Positions 22,574-27,586 of a stretch of 27,586 nucleotides of DNA are shown piece by piece. The position numbers and the translations under genes are program-made. Numbering within the stretch: the stretch's first letter is position 1; every line of letters starts with the position of its first letter. Location: positions 1 through 27,586 of the forward strand of contig JAWXCJ010000033.1 in NCBI GenBank assembly GCA_034408875.1. The letters run 5' to 3'. The stretch is from JANNHK01 sp034408875. GTDB taxonomy: Bacteria > Actinomycetota > Acidimicrobiia > IMCC26256 > PALSA-610. A model generated the notes under the pieces. That model ran no database searches and was not told the DNA's origin. It saw only the letters and a program-made list of their open reading frames with translations.

Positions 22574-23695
22574 GTGCGCTACCGACGGATGCCGATCGAG
22601 GTCGAGTCACCCGAGCAACTGGGGTACGACACGATCACCAACAACCTGTCCGAGAGTTCGGTCGCCGACCGGCGCCTGTCCGACCTCGGTGTCGACCTCT
22701 CCGACCTCGACGACCTGCTGTTGTGTTACGGCGACCACCTCGGCGACCCGCTCCTGCGCGCCGCGGTCGCCGCCGGCGGCGACGGACTCCGACCCGAAGA
22801 TGTCCTCGTCACGCCGGGCGCCGCCGCCGCACTCTTCGCCACGGCGACGTCGCTGCTCGAACCCGGCGACCACGCCGTTGTCGTCCGCACGAACTACGCA
22901 ACCAACCTCGAAACTCCACGCGCGATCGGCGCCGACCTCGACATCGTCGACGTTGCCTTCGACGACCGGTGGCGCCTCGATGTCGCGCGTATCGCCGATC
23001 GGGTGCAGGCGGGTGTCACTCGGTTGATCTCGGTGACATGCCCACACAACCCGACCGGGACCATGTTCGACGTCGCGACCTTGCACGCGCTCGTCGAGTT
23101 GGCCGAACGTTCGGGCGCGGTGCTCCTCGTCGACGAGACGTACCGCGATCTCACGCACGGCACTCCCCTCCCGGTCGCCGCGACGCTGTCGCCGCGCGTC
23201 ATCAGCGTGGCGTCGATGTCGAAGGCGTACGGGCTCCCCGGTCTGCGCGTCGGGTGGGCGGTGTGCCGCGACGCCGCCGTGGCCGAAGGGCTGCTCGCGG
23301 CGAAGGAGCAGATGGTGATCTGCGGGGCGACGATCGACGAGGCGATCGCGGGACGCGTGCTCGCCGACCGCGACCGTGTGCTCCCGCCGATCCTCGACGA
23401 CGTGCGCGCCCGCCTCGCCATCGTGCGCGAGTGGATGGCCGGCCAGTCGACGTTCGAGTGGATCGAACCCGATGGTGGTGTCGTCGGGCTGATGCGCTTC
23501 GCCGGCTCGGCACCGGTCGACGCCGCCGCGTTCTACGAAACGTTGCTCTCGACCCACGGCACGTACGTCGGGCCCGGTCACTGGTTCGAGGTCGACGACC
23601 GGCACTTCCGCCTCGGGTACGGATGGCCCACGGTTGCCGAACTCCGGGCGGGCCTGGCCGGGCTGTCGAAAGCAGGGCTGGACGCGCCGAATTGA
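22574..23695 (+). CDS. PLP-dependent class I/II aminotransferase
   Basis: A 373-residue fold-type I PLP enzyme. GTG 22574 is preferred over ATG 22589 because the first residues RYRRMPIEVESPEQ look like conserved family sequence. Key motifs: LCYGDHLGDPLLRAAVA (substrate lobe), VTPGAAAALFATATSLLEPG, SVTCPHNPTGTMFD (Asn contacting the PLP ring side), VLLVDETYRDLTHG (Asp pairing the pyridine nitrogen) and SVASMSKAYGLPGLRVGW, with the Schiff-base lysine in SMSKAYG. GYGWP near the C-terminus replaces the usual arginine-containing segment slightly downstream of FRLG. It could act as an amino acid aminotransferase or a related lyase; the substrate is not clear. Confidence 0.88.
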   Translation: MRYRRMPIEVESPEQLGYDTITNNLSESSVADRRLSDLGVDLSDLDDLLLCYGDHLGDPLLRAAVAAGGDGLRPEDVLVTPGAAAALFATATSLLEPGDHAVVVRTNYATNLETPRAIGADLDIVDVAFDDRWRLDVARIADRVQAGVTRLISVTCPHNPTGTMFDVATLHALVELAERSGAVLLVDETYRDLTHGTPLPVAATLSPRVISVASMSKAYGLPGLRVGWAVCRDAAVAEGLLAAKEQMVICGATIDEAIAGRVLADRDRVLPPILDDVRARLAIVREWMAGQSTFEWIEPDGGVVGLMRFAGSAPVDAAAFYETLLSTHGTYVGPGHWFEVDDRHFRLGYGWPTVAELRAGLAGLSKAGLDAPN

Positions 23696-23704
23696 GGAGC
23701 AACA

Positions 23705-23720
23705 CTTCCGTGTGAGGAAG
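23705..23720. terminator. weak hairpin after the aminotransferase
   Basis: CTTCC (23705-23709) pairs with GGAAG (23716-23720) around a 6-nt loop, 10 bp after the aminotransferase stop. It is short and has no U-tract, so it is only a possible terminator. Confidence 0.3.
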
Positions 23721-23771
23721 CGGTCTGCCTGGCGGCACGGCGAACGGATCCGCGAGGCCCCACGCTCCCAA

Positions 23772-23792
23772 ATCTCACGGATCTCACGGATC
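23772..23792. repeat. 9-bp tandem repeat covering the PemK-like stop codon
   Basis: ATCTCACGG occurs twice head to tail (23772-23780, 23781-23789) followed by ATC. On the minus strand this duplicates GATCCGTGA, so the PemK-like gene ends Asp-Pro-stop and would read Asp-Pro-stop again. It may be a slippage product or lie at the boundary of the lower-GC cassette. Confidence 0.7.
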
Positions 23793-24143
23793 GAGTTGCA
23801 GTCCTTCGTAAATTGCCCGATCAATGCGACGCATCGCTCCCTCGTTGAGGGTGAGCAGGAACTGCGCCTTCTGCAGCTCATCCCACGTCTTAACCGGAAC
23901 CCATCGGCAGTCGATCAATGTGTCGTGCGCGAAGCCGTCGACCACGCCCAGTTCGGCTTCGTATGGATGGGCGGGACGCCTCGGCAACTTACGTCGGTCC
24001 GTGTTCGCGATTACTACGGAGACCTGCCCGTTTCCGTTTGTACCCGGAATGTGTTGCCCGCAGACAAAGACGGCGTGTTTCGCTCGCACGGTGCCGTCCG
24101 GAAATTTGGTGTTCCCGAGCGTGTAAACGTCCCCGCGGTTCAC
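23784..24143 (-). CDS. PemK/MazF-like toxin-fold protein
   Basis: A 119-residue protein from GTG 24143. The overall pattern is that of the PemK/MazF endoribonuclease fold: N-terminal NRGDVYTLG, a KHAVFVCGQH strand where MazF has its Pro-Val-Val-Val strand, QVSVVIANTD, then DTLIDCRWVPVKTWDEL (equivalent to the conserved strand preceding the active-site region) and a C-terminal helix, NEGAMRRIDRAIYEGLQL. Typical MazF toxins cut mRNA. Here the catalytic Arg/Thr pair cannot be assigned with certainty, so activity is inferred. It is the last gene of a three-gene operon of lower G+C than its surroundings; the preceding unknown gene, 13 bp upstream, would be the natural antitoxin candidate. Confidence 0.7.
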   Translation of the reverse strand: MNRGDVYTLGNTKFPDGTVRAKHAVFVCGQHIPGTNGNGQVSVVIANTDRRKLPRRPAHPYEAELGVVDGFAHDTLIDCRWVPVKTWDELQKAQFLLTLNEGAMRRIDRAIYEGLQLDP

Positions 24144-24156
24144 TCGCGGCGCTGCC

Positions 24157-24432
24157 CTACTGCTCTATTTCGTCCAAAGCCCTGAGCGCGTTCGCCTGAT
24201 CCGCGTAGTCCGCGTCGTCAAGTGGAACGAAGCCGTCCACGTCGTCCAGGTGCCGACGGATCCGATTCGCCACAGCACGAATCGTCTCGTCGCTCGGAAC
24301 ATCCACGCTTATCGCGCGCTCGCCCGCCACACGGACGATGACTGTCCATGTCGTCGCCATGCCGTAGAGGTAGTGCGCGCCTTCGATCGGAAGCAGCGGA
24401 AGCTCATCCGGTGACGTCGTCGTTATCGCCAT
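24157..24432 (-). CDS. unrecognised 91-residue protein, antitoxin candidate
   Basis: A 91-residue protein from ATG 24432. This start overlaps the DUF3467 frame by 29 bp but is supported by a textbook AGGAGGTG ribosome binding site (24440-24447) at 7-nt spacing; a later ATG at 24360 would give 67 residues. Predicted features: a TTWTVIVRVAGERAISVDVP two-strand hairpin, SDETIRAVANRIRRHLDDVD as an amphipathic helix, and a very acidic C-terminal tail (PLDDADYADQANALRALDEIEQ). The acidic tail and its place directly before a PemK/MazF-like gene suit an antitoxin or adaptor, but no known antitoxin domain was recognised. Confidence 0.7.
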   Translation of the reverse strand: MAITTTSPDELPLLPIEGAHYLYGMATTWTVIVRVAGERAISVDVPSDETIRAVANRIRRHLDDVDGFVPLDDADYADQANALRALDEIEQ

Positions 24433-24709
24433 GTTCGTTCACCTCCTGCGGGAGGGCCTTCTTTGCGAATTCCGCCCAGTTGTTGTTCAGGGCATCGATG
24501 AGCTGTGTGATGAACAACGGTGACACCGACACCCTCGCTACAACGGTTCCCATAACCGGATCTGTTCCATAGTCGAGCCTCACGAAATCCAACGTGAACT
24601 CGTGTTCGCTGTGATGCACGCGGGCGAAGTTCGCCCAGACGCCGCCCATCTGGTCCGGCGACATGATGATCTGGGCCTGCCGCTGTGGCTGGTCCGGTTC
24701 CTCTGCCAC
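24404..24709 (-). CDS. DUF3467 family protein
   Basis: A 101-residue protein from GTG 24709, with AGGGGA about 8 nt upstream. It matches DUF3467: QAQIIMSPDQMGGVWANFA, RVHHSEHEFTLDFVRLDYG, VVARVSVSPLFITQLIDALN and NNWAEFAKKAL. DUF3467 proteins are small, of unknown biochemical role, and form a compact beta-plus-helix fold. It is the first gene of the lower-GC cassette; the C-terminal codons overlap the next start. Expression probably begins at the palindrome-containing promoter region just upstream. Confidence 0.83.
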   Translation of the reverse strand: MAEEPDQPQRQAQIIMSPDQMGGVWANFARVHHSEHEFTLDFVRLDYGTDPVMGTVVARVSVSPLFITQLIDALNNNWAEFAKKALPQEVNEHGDNDDVTG

Positions 24710-24730
24710 ACCCGATCCCCTGTGCGTCTA

Positions 24731-24746
24731 GTTACACGCGTGTAAC
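24731..24746. promoter_or_regulatory. perfect 16-bp palindrome upstream of the DUF3467 cassette
   Basis: GTTACACGCGTGTAAC is perfectly self-complementary and lies 22 bp upstream of the DUF3467 start. It is just downstream of a TACACT box on the minus strand (24753-24758), a position suited to repression or autoregulation of the three-gene cassette. The binding protein is unknown. Confidence 0.6.
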
Positions 24747-24791
24747 ACGTAGAGTGTACCACTTCGCGCTGTTCGCGCGCAGCGCAACACA

Positions 24792-24819
24792 CGACACGAT
24801 ACGCGCGTACCGACACGAT
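24792..24819. repeat. 9-bp direct repeat CGACACGAT
   Basis: CGACACGAT occurs at 24792-24800 and 24811-24819 in the gap between the lower-GC cassette and the desaturase gene. Two copies only, 19 bp apart start to start. They may be binding half-sites or chance. Confidence 0.35.
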
Positions 24820-24900
24820 CGGCCAGTCACCCCGGCCGCTTGATGAGTCGTGACTGATCGACCAATTTGCACCGGCTACTTGGTACTTCAGGGCTGGACT

Positions 24901-24922
24901 CCCTACCTACAGGTAGGTAGGG
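24901..24922. promoter_or_regulatory. 22-bp palindrome overlapping the desaturase ribosome binding site
   Basis: Perfect 10-bp arms CCCTACCTAC (24901-24910) and GTAGGTAGGG (24913-24922) around AG. It ends 7 nt before the ATG of the desaturase gene, and the GGTAGG in its right arm is the only ribosome-binding-like sequence. Symmetry and size fit a TetR-family operator; as RNA it would form a hairpin hiding the ribosome binding site. Confidence 0.65.
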
Positions 24923-24929
24923 TTGTTGT

Positions 24930-25847
24930 ATGAGTACGGCTCCGCTGAACGATCTGATCGGCGCGCTCGTGCCGGACGTCGAGCGCCTCGTCGAACGGCA
25001 CCTCTCGACGACGAAGACGTGGTACCCGCACGAGTACGTGCCGTGGGACCGCGCCGTCGACACCGATCCCCGCGCGCAATGGGACGCGGACGCGTCGCCG
25101 CTGCCGTCGGGTGTGCGCGCCGCGCTCGTCGTCAACCTGCTGACCGAAGACAACCTGCCGTACTACTTCGAGTCGATTCATCGGCTGTTCGCCAACGACG
25201 TGTGGCGCAGTTGGGCGAAGCGCTGGACGGCCGAAGAGATGCGGCACTCGATCGTCATCCGCGACTACATCACGGTCACGCACGCGGTCGACCTGGTTGC
25301 GCTCGAAGACGCGCGCATGCAGCAAGTGAGCCGCGGCGAGGTGCCGCAGCCCGACCACGCAGTCGACGGTCTCGTGTACGTCGCGCTCCAGGAACTCGCG
25401 ACGCGTATCGCGCACCGCAACACCGGCGCTCTCCTCGACGACGAGGTCGGCTACAAGGTCATGGCGCGTGTCGCTGCCGACGAGAACCTCCACTACCTGT
25501 TCTACCGCGACCTCGTGTCGGCCGCGCTCGAAGTCGACCCGTCGACGATGATGCACGCGATCGAACGCCAGGTACGCGAGTTCGAGATGCCGGGCACCGG
25601 CATTCCGAACTTCTCCGCACTCGCCTCGGAGATCGCGGCGACCGGCATCTACGACTTCTCGCTCCACCACAGCCAGGTGTTGGTCCCGGTCGTGTTGCGG
25701 CACTGGAACATCGAAGCGCTCGAAGGCCTCGACGCGGAAGCCGAGCAAGCCCGCGACCGCATCGTCGCGTACATCAATCGGGTCGGTTCGATCGCGGAGC
25801 GCATGGCGCAGCGGCGCGCGGCCAAGCTCGCCGGCGCCTCGGCCTGA
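24930..25847 (+). CDS. soluble acyl-ACP desaturase (diiron)
   Basis: A 305-residue protein from ATG 24930 of the fatty-acid desaturase type 2 family. Diiron ligands are visible: E73 (LLTEDNLP), E103 and H106 (AEEMRHS, the ExxH motif), E154 (LQELATR), and E185 and H188 (DENLHYLF). The N-terminal KTWYPHEYVPWDR matches the conserved start of mycobacterial DesA-like proteins. Such enzymes insert a double bond into acyl chains bound to acyl carrier protein, using ferredoxin and O2. Regulation is likely through the palindrome at its start. It ends exactly where the convergent DUF5996 remnant begins. Confidence 0.9.
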   Translation: MSTAPLNDLIGALVPDVERLVERHLSTTKTWYPHEYVPWDRAVDTDPRAQWDADASPLPSGVRAALVVNLLTEDNLPYYFESIHRLFANDVWRSWAKRWTAEEMRHSIVIRDYITVTHAVDLVALEDARMQQVSRGEVPQPDHAVDGLVYVALQELATRIAHRNTGALLDDEVGYKVMARVAADENLHYLFYRDLVSAALEVDPSTMMHAIERQVREFEMPGTGIPNFSALASEIAATGIYDFSLHHSQVLVPVVLRHWNIEALEGLDAEAEQARDRIVAYINRVGSIAERMAQRRAAKLAGASA

Positions 25848-26093
25848 TCAGCGCGCAGGAACCGGCTCCACGAGCGCCTGGTCCCAGCCCATCAGTAGTG
25901 CAAGCGCGTCGTAGGTCGACGTAAAGAACTCGGAAATCGCGACGCTCGGGTTGGGTGCTGTGCGCGCGTCCTCGTAGCGCAACAGATACAACCCTGCTCG
26001 GAAGCGGCTCCGATGCTCGAACATCACCGCCGACACTTTCGTCAAGGCGTCGAAATAGGTGGCCGCCGCAGCCGAGTCGTACGTGCAACTGTC
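25848..26093 (-). pseudogene. DUF5996 family remnant with internal deletion
   Basis: On minus, the frame ending at 25848 contains two recognisable pieces of a DUF5996-type protein joined together: TYDSAAAATYFDALTKVSAV with FEHRSRF (equivalent to the middle SYD...FRARF segment) runs directly into YLLRYEDARTAPNPSVAISE and FFTSTYDALALLMGWD (the C-terminal segment). In intact relatives roughly 70 or more residues lie between these, and the entire N-terminal half is missing; the frame continues upstream only as antisense of the M48-like gene. No convincing start codon precedes the homologous part. It is a gene remnant. Confidence 0.6.
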
Positions 26094-26138
26094 GCACCGG
26101 GCGGGCGATAGCCTCGATCCCGTGAGCGGGCCGATTCT

Positions 26139-27095
26139 ATGACTCGCGATGACGCGTTCACCGCGCGCAACCGGTTGCGCATTCCGATCCTCATCCTGCT
26201 CGCGACCGTCAACTACTGGTTGGCGATCGTGGCCGCGGCCGTGGCGACGACACTGACGATCACGATCGCCCTGCTCGCCGAGGGCGGCGACATCCCGACG
26301 AGCGGGGATGGCCTGAAAATCCTCGGGTTCCTGATCGCCGCTGTCGTCGTGCTCTCGATTGTCGTGGGCACGTTCGTCGCGCTGTTCCGCCTGCCGTTCC
26401 AACGCCGGCGACTGGAACGGCAGGTGCTGGCCGAGACCCAGGCGCGCATCGCGACTCCCGACGACCACCCACAGGTTCGCAACCTCTTGGATGGGCTGGC
26501 GATTGCGGCCGGGACACCAGTCCCGCGGTTCGCGGTGATCGACGACCCGGCACCAAACTCGTTCAGCGTCGGCACCCGGCCGGCGAAGACGATCGTCGCC
26601 GTCACGACCGGACTCGCCGCCGCGTTGACGCGCGACGAACTCGAAGCGATCCTCGCCTACGAGGTCAGCCGCATCGGGAGCTGGGACGTCGCGTTGGCGA
26701 GCTGGACCGTCGCGCTGACCGGCGGGGCCATCGCCGCCAGCGACAGCGGCGACGACGAGGGCTCGCTCCGAACGGTGCTCGGCTGGTTGCCGCGCTTGTT
26801 CGCGCAGTGGATCCAGACGTGGGCGCTGCGCGATCAGGCGCAAGGGCGCGACCGCGCCGCGATCAGCTTCACCCGGCACCCGGCCGCGCTCATCCGTGCG
26901 CTCGAGAAGCTCGACGCGGATCAGTCGCAGGTCAGCCGCGTGAGCCGAGCGACCGCGCCGCTGTGGGTCGAGTTCCCGACCCGGCTGGCGGGTGAGTCGC
27001 GCGCCGGCCGGCGTCTCGCGCGCGAACTTGGGTTGAGCGCGCGCATCGAGCCGCTGCGCGAGCTGGCGGCGTTGAAGGCGCCCGCTACTGACTGA
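26139..27095 (+). CDS. M48-family membrane protein with lost zinc motif (pseudoprotease)
   Basis: A 318-residue protein from ATG 26139. Two N-terminal membrane segments (about 14-47 and 60-84) and the soluble domain follow the HtpX/M48 plan: PNSFSVGTRPAKTIVAVTTG, ALTRDELEAILAYEVSRIGS, WDVALASWTVALTGG and RHPAALIRALEKL all align with it by eye. The HExxH zinc motif, normally within DELEAVIAHELSHI, reads Y174-E-V-S-R178, and the third ligand region (RDQAQGRDRAA instead of an E-x-x-AD pattern) lacks its Glu. Peptidase activity is therefore unlikely. It may act as a non-catalytic membrane quality-control or scaffolding protein, or be decaying while still open. Its 3' end overlaps the convergent metallo-beta-lactamase-fold gene by 11 bp. 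Confidence 0.8.
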   Translation: MTRDDAFTARNRLRIPILILLATVNYWLAIVAAAVATTLTITIALLAEGGDIPTSGDGLKILGFLIAAVVVLSIVVGTFVALFRLPFQRRRLERQVLAETQARIATPDDHPQVRNLLDGLAIAAGTPVPRFAVIDDPAPNSFSVGTRPAKTIVAVTTGLAAALTRDELEAILAYEVSRIGSWDVALASWTVALTGGAIAASDSGDDEGSLRTVLGWLPRLFAQWIQTWALRDQAQGRDRAAISFTRHPAALIRALEKLDADQSQVSRVSRATAPLWVEFPTRLAGESRAGRRLARELGLSARIEPLRELAALKAPATD

Positions 27096-27586
27096 CCGCA
27101 AACGGAACGACGGCTCCGTTGGCGTCGATGTGCACCGCACCCGGGTACGGCCACAGCGGACCGATCACGACGGTGTCGTTCGCACGGGCGTCGGCGACGA
27201 GCGCGTCCAGAACCGCGCACGCCGCCTTGGACTCGCGGTGCATCTGCTCGCACTCGCCCATCGCGAGGTGCAACGGGCTGACGGCGAGATGCCCGAGCAA
27301 CACGGCATGCTCACCACCCGAGTCGATGCGCACGATCGCGTGCCCCGGCGAATGCGCGCCGGTGAACTCGAGGCGCACTCCCGGCGCGACCTCGGACAGC
27401 GTGTCGGCGGTGTCGACGACGCCGTGGTCGACCAACGCTCGGAACTCCGTCAGGCCGGAAACCTCGGGGGCGGTCTCGAGGTACTCGAGTTCGGCGCTGG
27501 TCACGACGACGCGCGCGTTCGGGAACGCCGGCACCCATCCGCCGTCGACATCCATCGCCGCGGCTAGGCCGATGCCGTCGAGATGC
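27085..27586 (-). CDS. metallo-beta-lactamase-fold protein, 5' end outside window
   Basis: The minus-strand frame is open to the window edge; internal ATG 27555 is not the true start because coding homology (HLDGIGLAAAMD) continues upstream. Order of recognisable elements: HLDGIG at the HxHxDH position, GGWVPAFPNARVVVTSAELE, a GVRLEFTGAHSPGHAIVRID strand with the conserved His of the SPGH motif, AVLLGHLAVSPLHL, and VIGPLWPYPGAVHI at the end. Compared with active relatives, the DH is DG, the bridging Asp (usually GD) is His, and the terminal His (usually GTHF-like) is missing. It keeps the fold but probably not a normal dinuclear zinc site. The role is unknown. Confidence 0.75.
   Translation of the reverse strand, partial: HLDGIGLAAAMDVDGGWVPAFPNARVVVTSAELEYLETAPEVSGLTEFRALVDHGVVDTADTLSEVAPGVRLEFTGAHSPGHAIVRIDSGGEHAVLLGHLAVSPLHLAMGECEQMHRESKAACAVLDALVADARANDTVVIGPLWPYPGAVHIDANGAVVPFAVSQ

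Larger units (their letters stand above)
24710..24929. promoter_or_regulatory. intergenic region between the cassette and the desaturase gene
   Basis: This 220-bp non-coding stretch separates divergent genes. Besides the two palindromes listed separately it holds a TACACT box on minus (24753-24758), placed like a -10 element for the DUF3467 gene, a small hairpin with GCGCTG/CAGCGC arms (24766-24771/24780-24785), and a 9-bp direct repeat. No small gene was found in it. Confidence 0.45.

Noticed and set aside
24861..24884. ACCAA/TTGGT inverted repeat upstream of the desaturase gene
   Set aside because: Only 5-bp arms far apart; the adjacent 22-bp palindrome is a far better regulatory candidate.
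23696..24929. tRNA attachment site, integrase or CRISPR around the lower-GC cassette
   Set aside because: No tRNA-like fold, recombinase gene, or regular repeat-spacer pattern was found on either strand.
26094..27140. Extension of the DUF5996 frame for several hundred codons on minus
   Set aside because: It is the antisense of the M48-like gene and shows no family similarity beyond the last ~80 residues.

Overview
The window is very G+C-rich, gene-dense bacterial DNA with strong third-position GC bias, many GTG starts and near-zero intergenic spacing. Gene content (a TIGR03857-like F420-dependent luciferase-family enzyme, an AurF-type diiron oxygenase, a soluble acyl-ACP desaturase, a cyclase-ATPase-LuxR regulator) points to an Actinomycetota genome, perhaps an environmental Acidimicrobiia-like lineage. 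The class-level guess is inference. No rRNA, tRNA or CRISPR array was seen.

Layout. 1-1.4 kb: the end of a nucleotidyltransferase-like gene and a calcineurin-like phosphoesterase. 1.4-4.3 kb: a cNMP-fold protein divergent from a type I Baeyer-Villiger monooxygenase (BVMO), with a perfect TetR-style palindrome between them; the BVMO is followed by an ABM-domain protein and a 43-codon stump of a GMC oxidoreductase ending at a 24-bp inverted repeat. 4.3-7.1 kb (minus): an N-acyl-D-amino-acid deacylase-type amidohydrolase coupled to a TauD/TfdA dioxygenase. 7.2-10.2 kb: a beta-propeller-like protein with an NTF2-like protein, facing two small membrane proteins. 10.3-14.7 kb: a 1108-residue cyclase-AAA-TPR-LuxR regulator and an F420-dependent oxidoreductase. 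14.7-16.6 kb (minus): thrS, the one clear housekeeping gene, lacking its TGS domain. 16.7-19.4 kb: a CrtA-like protein, a frameshifted and internally deleted alpha/beta hydrolase, and an amidohydrolase-2 protein. 19.4-22.1 kb: a PadR fragment coupled to a membrane protein, then an AurF-like oxygenase divergent from a MerR regulator across two tandem operator-like palindromes. 22.1-23.7 kb: a DUF2237 protein and a PLP aminotransferase.

23.8-24.7 kb is a compositionally distinct, lower-GC three-gene minus-strand cassette: DUF3467, an unrecognised 91-residue protein, and a PemK/MazF-like protein. It has a 16-bp palindrome at its promoter and looks like a transferred toxin-antitoxin-like or defence-like operon. 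It is the best candidate in the window for an undescribed system. It is followed by an acyl-ACP desaturase whose ribosome binding site lies inside a 22-bp palindrome.

The right end (25.8-27.6 kb) holds degenerate genes: a DUF5996 remnant with an internal deletion, an M48-family membrane protein whose HExxH is YEVSR, and a metallo-beta-lactamase-fold protein lacking several metal ligands. The overall picture is an oxygenase- and hydrolase-rich accessory region, probably for degradation or modification of lipids, terpenoids/steroids or N-acyl compounds, with divergent regulator/enzyme pairs under palindromic operators and repeated traces of gene decay.
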